A stretch of 64,000 bases of DNA from Artemisia argyi (GCA_030686995.1 CM060686.1:73173757-73237756); one strand, 5' to 3'. Positions 34,434-47,135 are shown, counted from the stretch's first letter. The notes: a model not told the origin generated them from the letters alone. Numbers and translations are program-made.

Positions 34434-35621
34434 TCCTGACGGCATCAAGAGTAAATACCATGACGACCCAGTACAGAAATGAAGGCGTCACAAGTAGAGC
34501 GTCAAGAGTTAAAAGTGTGACGGCCTGCAAAAATGGACAACATGACGGCGTCAGATGTAGATCAAGGCAGTCCGAGGATTATTTTGGCGGCGAGATGACA
34601 GAGTCACCCATTTGTTCTTGATGCCATCAGCCTCTAATATCTATATATAGTTTTCTAATTTTCATTTATTAGGGAGGAACAAGTTTGGAGAAACCCTAAG
34701 GCCGAACCATATACGAATTTTACAGCTTTTCAAGGGTTTTCAACCCTTGAATCCTTACATGTGTTATTAAGATAAGTCTTTTCTTAATTCAATCAATATG
34801 TCTATGTGTTGGTTTTCTATATCTTGTGCTTGTCTTGATTCCACCATGCTAGGCTAGATTTATCTTGTGTTTGCTTAGATCTAATAAAACCTAGATGTTG
34901 ATTATGTGTTGATTACTTGTTTATGGTTGTATCGGATGAATGATTTCAATGTTAGGCTTAAGAAAACTGGCAGATCTCCAAATGGTAACATGCTTGAACG
35001 TCTTAGGAAACATGAACCGATGTGTACTAGGTTTTATTGGTTGTATTTAATGCATGAGTAAATTCTAATGATCCCATGTTAGGAGCTTCTTGCAGGCTCG
35101 ACATAGGAGTGAGGTAGGCACTCATAGGATTGGGGAAGTAAGTACGCCACCCCATGAATGGTATTAAGGAATACAATCCGTCATCCACGCAACTATAACA
35201 AGTAATTAACGTGTAAAAGATATCTAGGGAGTAGTGAAATCTAAGTAAACACATTTCTCCCACTTATTGCTCACAACCTTAGTTTAAATTAGTTTATTTT
35301 CGTTTTCAGTATTTTATTTTGATTGCATCTTAGTATTGGGTTAGTTGACTAGCAACTAATTCCGCCCATATCCTTCAAACCCAAGATTTTAACTTGCTTT
35401 CATAAAAATATAAAAATACAAAAAGAATCATCCCTCATCTCTAGAACTAGTATTTAGGTTTTCTAATCCTAGCGACACTATTCCTAGCTGAACGATCAAT
35501 CCCCCGATACTTGTCACTATACTATATTACAACGATCAGGTACACAGCCTGGTGGGGGTTGTAAGCTTCTCAAGATCCCTTGAGAGGTAAAGCCTGGTGT
35601 GATTCCCACGTATCAAGTTTT

Positions 35622-35640
35622 TGGCGCCGCAGCCCGGGGA
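35622..35640 (+). other. Primer binding site of element C
   Basis: TGGCGCCGCAGCCCGGGGA lies six bases after the 5' LTR end. It is similar but not identical to the site of F and D. Confidence 0.8.
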
Positions 35641-35797
35641 ATAGTTATTGTCTAGGTTAGAATCTCTTTTTATTAGGTCTACTTGCTAGATTCCTTTCTA
35701 GTAAGATTTTATTTTTATTTTTAGGTTTTCTTTAGTCTATCTTTTTCTTCGTGCCTTTGTTAGTAAATTAAATTCATTGACTATTCCGTTGACCATT

Positions 35798-36796
35798 ATG
35801 GAAAACGCGAATCCACCCCTTTCCCCTTGAGAAGTAGCTGTGTTACGTGAAATTGAGAGTGAGATTAGGGAACTTAGGGAGCTTAATAGGTTGATTAAAG
35901 TTGAGCTCGACTATGCATTTAGTGACCTAGCGACCGCCTTGTATTCAAATGAGGACCTAGGGCCTAATGATTTTGTGAATGTCGTTGAGGAACTTGAAGA
36001 GGGGGAAATAGATCCGAAGCTAAATGATTATTTTAATCTATATCCCACTAAGGAGGAGATTGCATATTATAATAATCTTATTGATGACCCTCGATCTCCT
36101 TTTACTAGAATCGAACCTAAGATAAAGAGAGGTGATCCTAAGAATGCTAAGATACCATGTATGATTGGGTATAGACACATTGACAATGCTTACATTGACT
36201 TCAAAGCTCCAATCAACATTATGTCCTCAAGTGTTTATAATGATATAGTGAAAACAAGACTTGAACCTAGAAGAGATCCCAAATACCTCGGTGGAGTTTG
36301 TAACTTTTTCGGGAGAGTTAAAGGTCTACATGTCTTTGTTGGGAATTTCACTTTTGTCACCGACTTTATGATTGTGGAAGATCTTGCTAATGTTATTGAT
36401 GTCGATTGTCCAATGTTGTGTTTGGTAAACCGTTTGTTGAGGAGTCCAAGTTAGAATATGATGAGATAGAAGGGACAATCCGATTTGCAAGTAACACCGA
36501 TAGGATCACTTATAGGATGCCTAATAGAATGAAAGAATTTCGCTTTATATCCCGATTTGACAAGGATAACATTGGTGCTTTTGAGGACATCAATGAAGAG
36601 GATAAGAAAAAGGGCATGGATTATGTATAGGAAAAGAGGAGTTTCTTCTACAAAGATTGCTTGACTCTAGGACCAAAGTATAAAGTCGATAAGGAATTTG
36701 CCCATAGGATTATAGGAGCGATTGAGAAAAAGGTGGTTGGTTTTTACAAAGAACATTTACAATCAGAGAATGAAACCAACGATGAGGTCACGTAGT
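35798..36796 (+). pseudogene. Retropepsin-like ORF of element C, broken
   Basis: The ATG at 35798 is followed by TGA at 35828-35830; the frame is then open to about 36403. A one-base loss near 36404 shifts it so that NVVFGKPFVEES continues in another frame. A TAG at 36628-36630 then interrupts it again before the final stop at 36794-36796. The middle (about residues 125-215) contains KIPCMIGY, YIDFKAPINIMSSSVYN, LHVFVGNFT and VEDLANVID. These resemble the aspartic-protease-like domain of Ty3-type proteins I remember from Asteraceae, although the classical DSGA is not evident. The N-terminal 60 residues are charged and helix-like. Confidence 0.65.
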
Positions 36797-37032
36797 GACC
36801 CATGACTTTGAGTCTAGCTACAAGACTCGTAAATAAAGAAAAGCGCTTCTTGGGAGGCAACCCATGCTTTGTGTGATTTTATTTTGTTTGTTTGTTATTT
36901 GCTTCCGTATGCATGCTTTATTTTTATTGTTGGTAGATCATGTTTCTAAACTAAAAAGTGGAAATACTTTGATTTGTTGTTTTGGCCTAGTCTTAACTTC
37001 ACCCAAAAGGTATTTTTGCAAAATATAAGTGT
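36797..37032 (+). other. Non-coding interior of element C before the CACTA insertion
   Basis: It contains AGCGCTTCTTGGGAGGCAAC at about 36841-36860, a motif I know from many plant Ty3-type (Athila-like) elements just after an ORF. Nothing else is visible. Confidence 0.6.
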
Positions 37033-38444
37033 CACTACAAAAAAATGGCCATTTAGTGACACACAAAAAGTGCCACAGTAGTCAAGATAAGTGTCACTAA
37101 AAGCCGGTTAGACATTTGGTGGCAGATTAAAAAAGTGTCACTAACGACACTGCCACTAAAAGGTATTAGTGACACTTTAAGTTATGTTGCTGCAGATTTA
37201 AGGGATGTAGTGGCACTTAATAATCTGTTTCAATAGACCAAAAAAGATTTTGTGGCACATGAGTTGTGCCTCTAAATGTGTTCTTTCGAAATACTAGAAT
37301 GGTTTTAATAGCATGTATTATGTGCTAGCAAAGCATATCTCAATGGCATTTTCAGTTGTTGTAACACTTATCTATATCTACAAAGGCTTTATAAAAAAAA
37401 TGAATTTTATTCAACCATAACACATGAAACAAACAGCTTAATGATATACATGAAAATTAAAAATTCATTAATCAATAAAGTTGTCCAAATACAGGAAATA
37501 CAACATAGTAGGACAGGTCTAAATCTCCAACTAAATACAAGTACTACAAACAATATGCCTAAAACAAGCAAAAGCTACATCTTCATTCTTTGTAATGAAT
37601 CTTCGGATATCTTTTTAAAGTCCTGTGAACAAACAAACATAAAAAAAACTTAGACTTGATGGTTACACATATTAAACTAAAAATGTGAAAAATTCATATG
37701 TTGCCGAACACATTAAATTCATAAGAAGAGAACCTGGTGTTGACCCCTTTTTTTTTTCTTTGGTCCTATCTAAGACTTTTATAAATATTCATGATACAAA
37801 GTTTTAACTTCAACTGAATATTTTTCTTCTTTGCTGCACGATCATTTAAAAAAATCATAAGAAAATGTTCCAAGATAAAATATTAAAAAGGCAAAGAAAC
37901 GCACATGGCATAACTAAGAAAGTAGTCTGCAATAATTTACATTCGATCAATTTACCCTTTTCTTCATAACTATCCCTATAAATCAGAAACATGAAACAAT
38001 TAAAAAAATGAGGGTTAAGATTAAAAGAATAAAGGTCGGAACACTTACGTGACTTGATGATGTGTAAAGACCGGTGGCCATGAGAAAATTATACATGATG
38101 CGGCTATGATATATGAGAGCCTCTGATGTAGGGTTTTTAGAATGAATATATGAGATGCAAATATTGAGGGATTAAATGGCCCGCTCAATGTTTTAATTTT
38201 TTTACGCAGGCCCACCTAAATTGTTAAAATTTGAGAACTTTATTTAGGCATAGTTGAGATCCATGAATAACTCATACATGTCATAGAACCTATAACCAAA
38301 TCATAATCACCCATTTATATTTTTCACATTTTTTTTAAAACAACATATCTTGCAAACGGTAGATTTTCAAGCTACAAAAAAATATTATCGCGACGAGAAT
38401 TAAATTATCTTTCTATAGATATACATTGTTATATACTTTCACCG

Positions 38445-38494
<50 letters not shown>

Positions 38495-38780
38495 TTTCCG
38501 CCCAGAAAAATCATATATGATTCGTAAAAATCATATATGATTCGTAAGAATCACATATGATTTGATTTTAACGAATCACATATGATTTTTATAAATCATA
38601 TATGATTTTCTCTGTGCGGAAATTTTGAGAAAAAAAAAAGTTCGTCGAAAAAAAAAGTACGTCGAAAATATATAGCAATGCATATTTATAGAAAGATAAT
38701 TTAATTCTCGTCACGATGGTATTTTTTTCGCGTAATGATGTACGGTTTGCGAGATATATAATTTTTAAAAAAAGGGTGAA

Positions 38781-38820
<40 letters not shown>

Positions 38821-39177
38821 ATAAAAAAAAATTAGTGGCTAAGATTGCTTGATTGATTCTATGGTAAAACTTGGTTCTACATGGATCTTTTGGCTATTTA
38901 GGCAATAGTGTCACAATTGAGCAAAACCAAAAATATCAAAGAAGTATTTAATGGCATGAACTATATATGTGTCGCTAATTTTAGCAAGTTATTATGACAT
39001 AAGTTAGTTTGTGCCACAGTTATTAATGTACATCAATAGCGGAAAGTTTTAAGTGCCACTAAATAGTTAATATCTTTGATGACACACAATCATATGTCAC
39101 TAAAATCATACTACAATGGCACATATATATTTTGCCACTAAAAATCTGTGTCACTAAATGGCAATTTTTTTGTAGTG
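37033..39177 (+). mobile_element. Non-autonomous CACTA (En/Spm-type) DNA transposon
   Basis: The ends are CACTACAAAAAAATGGCC and the inverted GGCAATTTTTTTGTAGTG. The 30-bp terminal inverted repeats differ at one base. The target duplication is TGT on both sides (37030-37032 and 39178-39180). Both subterminal regions are rich in GTGCCAC, TGCCACTA and AGTGTCACTAA words in both orientations, as in this superfamily. No transposase frame was found in its 2,145 bp. Strand is arbitrary. Confidence 0.93.
38321..38800. repeat. Foldback (palindromic) element inside the CACTA transposon
   Basis: The left arm (about 38321-38500) and right arm (about 38600-38785) are inverted copies. For example, GACGAGAATTAAATTATCTT faces AAGATAATTTAATTCTCGTC. 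A run of 45 T (38448-38492) lies in the left arm and 37 T (38783-38819) beyond the right arm. The centre carries at least five copies of the palindrome AATCATATATGATT or AATCACATATGATT. It is probably a nested MITE. Confidence 0.75.
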
Positions 39178-39180
39178 TGT

Positions 39181-40851
39181 AAGGGGAAACCCCAAATATA
39201 TTTTTAAGAAACAAACCGATCATGATTCTACACAATATTAAGTGAACACGTATATTCGTATTTGTTAGAGTCAAATGCTTGTATTGAGTCATAATGAAGT
39301 TTTGCAGGATTTTCCAGGAAGTAGGACCAAGTTTTTCCAGAAATTTTCCGGAAACTTAACACAAGAATTTCTACAGGTCACTTCTGACGGCGTCATGAGC
39401 TTGCTCTTGACGGCGTCATGTGTAAAAATCTGGAAATTTTACCAGTTTTGTTTTTCTAACGGAGTTTTAAAGTTTTTGTTGAATTATTAAGTTTTATAAT
39501 CTCCAGAAAATCTGCAAACTTCATTCCACAAGCGTTATATCTTATTTTGTTTTCTAGGATTTAGTAACTTATGTAGATTGCCGCCGATTTTATGCGAGGT
39601 TGCTTTGTCTGTTTTCTCAGGATTTACAGGTTATGTATGACAAGAAGATGATTTATTTTTCTGGAAGAGAAGCTTTGATTGTTCATTTTATTGGATGAAG
39701 ATTTAACCTGGCCACCTTATTATCCATACCGAGCGAATCAGTGGTGTATTTGATTTCATTCTTTTTACTTTTTCACTTTTACATTCTTTACTTGAACATT
39801 GGGGACAATGTTCATCCTAAGTGTAAGGGGAGGGTAAAATGATGATACCTTACAGATACACTTTCGCTTGAGTTTGTTTGTTTGATGGTAGATGTGTAAT
39901 AAAACTATGAGAAATACTTGTTAGTGCAATTTTTAGCGCCAAATTTAAATTTTTTTACAACATTTAGGAGTGAAACTTTAGCCATAGCAAGTGTCTCATG
40001 GATAGGAGATTGTATGACTAGCACAAAACCGTACTATTCAGAAAAATTTTCCACCCAAATATGTGAGGTTCGCCTTTAGATTTGATAGGAAAAGCATTTA
40101 CTATTAGTGCTTATGAGTGTACCGATAGCATTTAGATTCTAGAACTTGCGTTAGTGATGCATCCCGAGACCGCTAGTGAGACTACATTCGTGTAGTAGGA
40201 TTTACTACATGGTAAGAGGCATTAGGATCACCCTTGTGTTAAACCCATATCATAATTACTTGACCATTTAAGTCATATTACTTGGCTAGTTAAGTCAACT
40301 AATTTTTCCCACACCTTAGCATTGTACTCATTTTTAGTACACGCAACTAATTTTTCCCACACCTTAGCATTGTACTCATTTTTAGTACACGAAACCCCTA
40401 GTACACCCCTCCGAGCCTATCTTTTCGTTTCTAACTTTAAGCATTTTACTTAAAGGAAGAATTTGTTACACCCCACTTAAATGTACACCCAAATCGCCTT
40501 AGCCTTCCGTGTATGCACTCATCTTTAGTGCATTATTGTTATTTGTTAAACCCTAAGTTAACTATCTAATTGATTACATGGTTGCTAAGTCGAGTCATAT
40601 CCTTGTACATATTGTTTTGGGACAATTGGGACTCATGGGTAAAGTACTTATTTTATGGAGTAATGGGGAAGAACATCATATTATTACCCCCATATGTGCG
40701 TTAATCTTAAAAGTGCTCCAAGTGTTTTGATTTTCTTAATTCGAGTCATTAGATTAGTTTATTGTAAAGTATGTAAAGATTCAAGTGTAAGGGGAACGTT
40801 TATTCCCTATGATGTATTATTTTGGATGGTAGGGTAAGAGTGTATGCAAAA

Positions 40852-40887
<36 letters not shown>

Positions 40888-41491
40888 GAAAAAAAAACAA
40901 GAAAAAGGAAAAAAAAATAGAAAAAGAGAAAAGAGAAAAACATATGGACTACCATCTCTTTTCATTCTATGTTCATTTTATGTTTTTGTTATTTTTCATT
41001 TATTAGCTTAAGTCGAGTCTAGTCTTGGCTTAGCAACGCCATATTGTACATGTAATTAACCAAGATTGTTAACTCGCCACCAGTAAAGACTGCTTATATC
41101 CAACAAAACCGTGTATTTCATATCCCTACACCTAACGTTACAACCCTTTAAAAGACCTCTTTGATAGTTTATCCTAGGTGCTTACGCCATGTGGTGGAGG
41201 TTTGATCCTTTCCCAAGCCTATGGTAATCTATTTTGCTATGACAGGTAGTGAGATATATCTTCCGTTTCCATATTGTAATTTATACTTTATTACACCCGA
41301 GAGATGTGAGTATCTAAACACTATTTGTGAGGTGCTTGTATATGACCTTCGTGCTTGTCTTTGGTCTTTAGTGGAACGATTATTTGTTGTAATTACTTTT
41401 ATATTAGTGTTAAATGAGCCCTAACTTGTATTTTAATTAGAATAAAAGCGCATTTGCTTGAGGACAAGCAAATCTCAAGTGTAAGGGTATA
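39181..41491 (+). other. Distal non-coding interior of element C
   Basis: No gene. Two TGACGGCGTCA sites are at 39385-39395 and 39408-39418. TTGGGGACAATGTTCATCC at about 39800 is a block I remember from Athila/Tat-like interiors. A 48-bp unit is repeated twice at about 40297-40392 (from CAACTAATTTTTCCCACACC to TAGTACACG). An A-rich stretch with about 30 consecutive A lies at 40850-40940. The last bases CTCAAGTGTAAGGGTATA serve as a weak purine tract before the LTR. Confidence 0.65.
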
Positions 41492-42899
41492 TGATGAGGC
41501 GAAAAATAATCCGTTTTTAGGGGGTCATTTAAGCCCGGAATTGAATTTATTTGATCAAATATTGCCCTAAATCGTTCCTTTTGTGATTTTAGGTACTTTG
41601 GGAGTGAAATCTGGAAAAAGAAGCAATTCGGACGTTTTTGGAGCATAAAAGTGAAGAAAACGCCAAAGACTTAATTTTCCATGCTGGGAACAGTGTGTGA
41701 CGGCGTCAAGAGTACTTTCCTGACGGCGTCAAGAGTAAATACCATGACGACCCAGTACAGAAATGAAGGCATCACAAGTAGAGCGTCAAGAGTTAAAAGT
41801 GTGACGGTCTGCAAAAATGGACAACATGACGGCATCAGATGTAGATCAAGGCAGTTCGAGGATTATTTTGGCGGCGAGATGACGGCGTCACCCATTTGTT
41901 CTTGACGCCGTCAGCCTCTAATATCTATATATAGTTTTCTAATTTTCATTCATTAGGGATGAACAAGTTTGGAGAAACCCTAAGGCCGAACCATATACGA
42001 ATTTTACAGCTTTTCAAGGGTTTTCAACCCTTGAATCCTTACATGTGTTATTAAGATAAGTCTTTTCTTAATTCAATCAATATGTCTATGTGTTGGTTGT
42101 CTATATCTTGTGCTTGTCTTGATTCCACCATGCTAGGCTAGATTTATCTTGTGTTTGCTTAGATCTAATGAAACCTAGATGTTGATTATGTGTTGATTAC
42201 TTGTTTATGGTTGTATTGGATGAATGATTTCAATGTTAGGCTTAAGAAAACTGGCAGATCTCCAAATGGTAACATGCTTGAACGTCTTAGGAAACATGAA
42301 CCGATGTGTACTAGGTTTTATTGGTTGTATTTAATGCATGAGTAAATTCTAATGATCCCATGTTAGGAGCTTCTTGCAGGCTCGACATAGGAGTGAAGTA
42401 GGCACTCATAGGATTGGGGAAGTAAGTACGCCACCCCATGAATGGTATTAAGGAATACAATCCGTCATCCACGCAACTATAACAAGTAATTAACGTGTAA
42501 AAGATATCTAGAGAGTAGTGAAATCTAAGTAAACACATTTCTCCCACTTATTGCTCACAACCTTAATTTAAATTAGTTTATTTTCATTTTTAGTATTTTA
42601 TTTTGATTGAATATTAGTATTGGGTTAGTTGACTAGCAACTAATTCTGCCCATATCCTTCAAACCCGAGATTTTAACTTGCTTTCATAAAAATATAAAAA
42701 TACAAAAAGAATCATCCCTCATCTCTAGAACTAGTATTTAGGTTTTCTAAACCTAGCGACACTATTCCTAGCTGAACGATCAATCCCCCGGTACTCGTCA
42801 CTCTACTATACTACAACGATCAGGTACACTGCCTGGTGGGGGTTGTAAGCTTCTCAAAATCCCTTGAGAGGTAAAGCCTGGTGCGATTCCCACGTATCA
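41492..42899 (+). repeat. 3' LTR of element C
   Basis: 1,408 bp from TGATGAGGCGAAAAATAATC to CCCACGTATCA, uninterrupted. It serves as the reference that shows the exact G insertion site in the other LTR. Confidence 0.93.
41698..41934 (+). promoter_or_regulatory. LTR promoter of element C with a cluster of TGACG palindromes
   Basis: TGACGGCGTCA or close variants occur at 41698-41708, 41721-41731, 41827-41837, 41880-41890 and 41903-41913. Half sites (TGACGACC, TGACGGTC, GCGTCAAG) lie between. The last ends 11 bases before CTATATATAG (41925-41934). TGACG is the core of plant bZIP (TGA/as-1) sites, so bZIP control is plausible by inference. Confidence 0.55.
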
Positions 42900-45016
42900 A
42901 CGTGATTCCTAGCCTGCAACTCATAGCCAACCTCATCATCACCTCTCCTGCTACACTCCACCACTCCCTCCAAACACCTTAGTCCAAACCTCTCCCCTGC
43001 CCCAAGATAACAGGCCCCAAGTTGCAAAATAAGAGTTTCCCGCCAAAAGAAATCAAACGGATAGGATCAAATGGACTTATCCAACGGCCTAGAAATAAAA
43101 TGGGAAAAGGCCAGGAACACTTCTGGGAGCTTATAAATAAAGAAGAAAAGAGAGAAGTGAAGTTAGTCAGTTTTTTAGATTTTTAGTTTAATTCAATGTT
43201 GAATTTAATTTAAAGATGTTTTCATGTAATGTAATTTAGTTCACTAGTGTAATTTGTAATCTCTTTTCAGTATTAATGCATATGCTTCAGTGTTTCTTAG
43301 CCAATTAAACTTTGTTCTCAATTCCACATTTCAAGTTAAATCTCAAATTCTAGTAAATGTTTGTTCAAGCTTATTATAATTCAATGCTCTTGCAGAAGCT
43401 CATATAGGTTCTAAAAACAGAAAAGAAAACATAAAAAAAAAGGATTAACTAGGTTCACATAATCACACATGAAAAATTCCTTGGCTTGATAAAGTGGGAA
43501 GCTGATGAAAATGCCAAGTAATGCAGTTGGCAGAATGATTTTGACCTAGCTTGTTTACAAGCCAGGAGTTGGTAGCTGATTCAAGATTCCTTGGTAAAGC
43601 CAGGATTCAAGGTTTTGCATTTTGAGTTCCAATCTTTAGTTTAAAATTTTTATTTTAGCATTAACTGTGATTTCTAATTTTAAATGGTTGATTATTGTTC
43701 AAGTATGCTTATTTTTAGTTAATGTTAGCCTATTATAAGCTTATCTATCAGTTTTCCTACTTGGATTAACCACTTGCTTCAATAACTGTCCAAAACAATT
43801 TTAGAAGGGGTGTTTGGTTCAGGGGAACACACTGTGTTCCAGTGTGTTTTTGGTGTTACTTATGGTTCAAGCATGTGTCTTTAATTCATAACAGCTCAGT
43901 TCTAGCATAAAACACACAGGTCTTACATCAAAGTCAAAAATCACCAAGCATGACCCCTTACAGTTAATTGATGTGGATTTGGAGCCCAATTTTCATCATT
44001 TCATTGCACAACTTGTTAATGTAGTTCAATTTAGTTTCATTTTACCTTAATACATCACAAACAGTCACTAGTTTAAGTTCAAACTTCATTAAAGTCAAAA
44101 TAAGTAGTTAATAGTGAAAAGTCAAAATGCATGTTCCTCAGATTTTCCAATTTTTCCAAGAATTTTATAGAATTTTGTAGTGTGATTTAAGCCTTGAAAT
44201 TTTTAGGAATTACATTCTACCAGCTTAACTCCAGATTCCCACTCTTGTTATATTTTTAAGATTTTTTTCCTATCCTGTACAAGAGCTTAATCTAGCCTGC
44301 AGGGCATGCTTATGCCCTGCTCCAGCTTATCAGATTCATCACCCCAACTTCCAAAGCTCTCACAGGTCCCATTAGTGGGCCCCACTAGGTTCTCTTTGGT
44401 TCTATAGGATGCCCAACTAGCTAGCTGTTGGGTTCAATGGCTTATTTGGCATTATGAGCTTATTTGATAAGTTTTCTGAGGTATGCAACATGTTGCATTT
44501 GGCTATCACACTGACACTTCAGTGTGGTTAAGCTATGCCACAAGCTCATTTTTAGCTTACTGTGTGGGACCTGCTATGCTTATTTTAGTTTTTTGGAAAG
44601 TTCACAGGCCAAGCTTGAAGGTTCAAGTTTCATTTTTTCTTTGTGGGCTTATTGGATAAGCTTTCTGAGGCCTGCAAACAAGCCCTCCAGGCCTGCTTAT
44701 TTCAGTGGGTTCTTGGGTTTGCTTATTTCAAGTTAACAGCTTATCCCTTCTACTTTTCTCTTTTCTTTGGCTTCTTAAAAGCTCTTTCCAATTGCCCTTA
44801 GCTTACTTCATTCTTGAGTTCAACAGCCTAGCTTATTGACAGTCCTCTTTTTTAGTTTCAAACTCTCTTTAGCTTATTTGTGGATCTGTGTGAGCCATAA
44901 GCTCATACAGGGCTTATCTTAGCTTTTCAACAAGTTTATCTTTTCAAAAGTCCCATAATTTTAAGTGTTTAGTAGTTTTGTAACAAGAAAAATCCAAAAA
45001 TAAATGTTGCGAAAAA

Positions 45017-45106
45017 ATCTACCAAGAGTAGAGATTGAATCCCTGACCTCTTGGTTTGACTGGTCAACACCAAACAAATGCTGTGCACCATCTGCCCTAT
45101 ATGCTT
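45017..45106 (-). repeat. tRNA-like segment in the D LTR (first copy)
   Basis: On the minus strand the sequence ends with GGTCAGGGATTCAATCTCTA, a T-arm and B-box shape, and begins AGGGCAGATGGTGCAC. The second copy at 47657-47740 gives the cleaner AGGGGTTCAATCCCCAC. The D-arm is poor. The segment is absent from the related F LTR, so it was acquired by D's lineage. Confidence 0.45.
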
Positions 45107-45124
45107 GTTAGTGTTGTTTGTTTA

Positions 45125-46122
45125 TGTGGACGTATGGTCTGGACTGGACCCTACATGGGCCAGGCCCGGCAGATAGCGGCCCACTCTATGCCTAAACCCT
45201 AATCCATGCCTTATAAATATAGGGCTGGGATTATCTTCTTGAGGATACGATAGAACATGACAGGTTACCCTAAACCTAACTATTATACGCTACCGCGCAT
45301 CTATACTAACTTGATCGTCGGAGGTGGATCCCGGGGCTACGGCCTCGGGTCTCCACTCCTAACGGGTTCTCTTTGTTGAACAGGTCTACTCAGGGCTCGA
45401 GAAGACGACTAACGGCCCAAGGAGAGTCGTTGAATCAGTCCGCGCCAGATTATGCATCAACAAGTTGGCGCCATCCGTGGGACATGACTACGACAAGTTT
45501 CGTGCTCTCACACCACTGCTCTCTCAAAAGTCGGTATTATACTGAATTGGTTAAGTTAATTACGAAAGATATTATAATGAATACGTAATCTGTATCATAA
45601 TATATTCACACGTATCATGATAACTCAAACAATTATGGGCTGCGCAGTATAGTCCGTCCCATGTGCACACAAGTTGCGCACACATGGGCCACGCTGTCAT
45701 GGTTGATTGGGCCTATGCGGCCATGAACAGAACTTAACTCTAGCATAACATAGCCACGCACTATGTCATACTAGACTTGGGGGGCTTGCGGACATATGGT
45801 CCGGACTGGACCCTACATGGGCCAGGCCCGGCAAATAGCGGCCCACTCTATGCCTAAACCCTAATCCATGCCTTATAAATATAGGGCTGGGATTCTCTTC
45901 TTGAGGATACGATAGAACATGACAGGTTACCCTAAACCTAACTATTATACGCTACCGCGCATCTATACTAACTTGACCATCGGAGGTGGATCCTGGGGCT
46001 ACGGCCTCGGGTCCACTCCTAACGGGTTCTCTTTGTTGAACAGGTCTACTCAGGGCTCGAGAAGACGACTAACGGCCCAAGGAGAGTCGTTGAATCAGTC
46101 CGCGCCAGATTATGCATCAACA
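45125..46122 (+). mobile_element. TRIM: 998-bp miniature LTR retrotransposon
   Basis: It is flanked by GTTTA (45120-45124 and 46123-46127); the empty site is seen at about 47753-47760. The LTRs are 45125-45462 (338 bp) and 45787-46122 (336 bp), from TGTGGACG or TGCGGACA to GCATCAACA. The PBS-like TTGGCGCCATCCGTGGGA follows the first LTR at 45466-45483, and a CTTGGGGGGCT purine tract precedes the second. The interior is only 324 bp and non-coding. TATAAATA occurs in each LTR. An 88-codon frame in the second LTR is not a gene. Confidence 0.92.
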
Positions 46123-46927
46123 GTTTACCTTTTTATTTTTATACTAGTCTTGTTCATTTTTAGCTTATTTTGCTTATTAGCTTAATTTTCCAGCTTATTT
46201 ATAAGCATTTCCAACTTTTTACATTTTTCTTAGCTTATTAATAGTATAAAGTATTTTTAGAAAAAGTTATATAATTATTACTCTTTATTTAGTATTTTTA
46301 ATAAATCAAAATAGTTTAATTAGTTAATAAATAGTTTTTAATTAATAATAAATAATTAAAAAGTCAAAAAAATAATTTTCTTTTTTCTAAAAATTTCTTG
46401 TATCATTAGGATCGTAAAAATATAATTTTCATGTCCGTAGGGTTTGCGTAGCATAAAATTCACGTTTTATTTTGCGCACTCGCGTTTTATTTAAATAACT
46501 TTTACGTTTTTAAATTTAGGTTACGTTAGTAAAAGTAGTTTGTAAAATAAAGAAAAAACCAAAAATATAAAAAAAGTGATAGCTTCTTTTTAAGCCATTT
46601 TGGCTTATTTCTCTGCTTATTTATATGCAAACTCTAATTTTACATTTTTAGATTACGTTTTAGGATAATTGGGTTTCGCGTTATTGTTAATATAGTTTGA
46701 TTAGATCGTTCTCATTCGCATTTCCCTAGTGTAATCATTCAAATCACTCAAACCCCTTTTCCGTCCAAATTCACCCGATCACAAACTCGTTTTAATTACC
46801 ATCACACCTCGACGGGACATAACGACCCGGGGAAACCCTATACTTCCACGGAGTATTGAGCCTAAGGAGTTTGACTATATTGACCACATCTATGGTTGAC
46901 TTTAGTTGACTGCTTTTGCCTCAATCA

Positions 46928-47098
46928 AATTTTGGCGCCGCTGCCGGGGAGGTTGTGCGCGTTTTCTAAACGGTTTTATAGATTAGTGAATCTGGATATA
47001 CACTCATTCTATATTTACCATCCTTTGTTCATATTTTCTTATTTTTAAAACAAAACAGTTCTCGAAAACTTTTTAAAATCAGTTTTCAACGAACAAAA

Positions 47099-47135
<37 letters not shown>

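Larger units (their letters stand above)
26997..35615 (+). repeat. 5' LTR of element C (interrupted by G)
   Basis: The pieces are 26997-27227 and 34439-35615. Compared with the 3' LTR, several TGACGGCGTCA sites have changed to CA or TG versions (GATGCCATCAG, GACGGCATCA), as expected when methylated CpG decays. Confidence 0.9.
26997..42899 (+). mobile_element. Element C: non-autonomous Ty3-type LTR retrotransposon
   Basis: It is flanked by ACGTG on both sides (26992-26996 and 42900-42904). The 5' LTR, net of the G insertion and its duplication, is 1,408 bp and the 3' LTR is also 1,408 bp. The interior has a PBS, one broken protease-like ORF, a CACTA insertion and a long non-coding part. No RT or integrase was found. 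Its LTR sequence is unrelated to F and D beyond the first bases. Confidence 0.92.
26264..46927 (+). repeat. 5' LTR of element D (interrupted by C and by a TRIM)
   Basis: The pieces are 26264-26996, 42905-45124 and 46128-46927. Similarity to F's LTR is clear at both ends. D's TATAAATA is at 43132-43139, followed by transcript-leader-like sequence. The middle (44400-44900) is rich in AGCTTATTT words. The end is AT-rich, then ACGACCCGGGGAAACCCTAT, shared with F. Confidence 0.8.

Noticed and set aside
45919..46185. 88-codon frame at the second TRIM LTR
   Set aside because: It runs from the LTR into flanking D sequence; the same region in the first LTR is differently framed.
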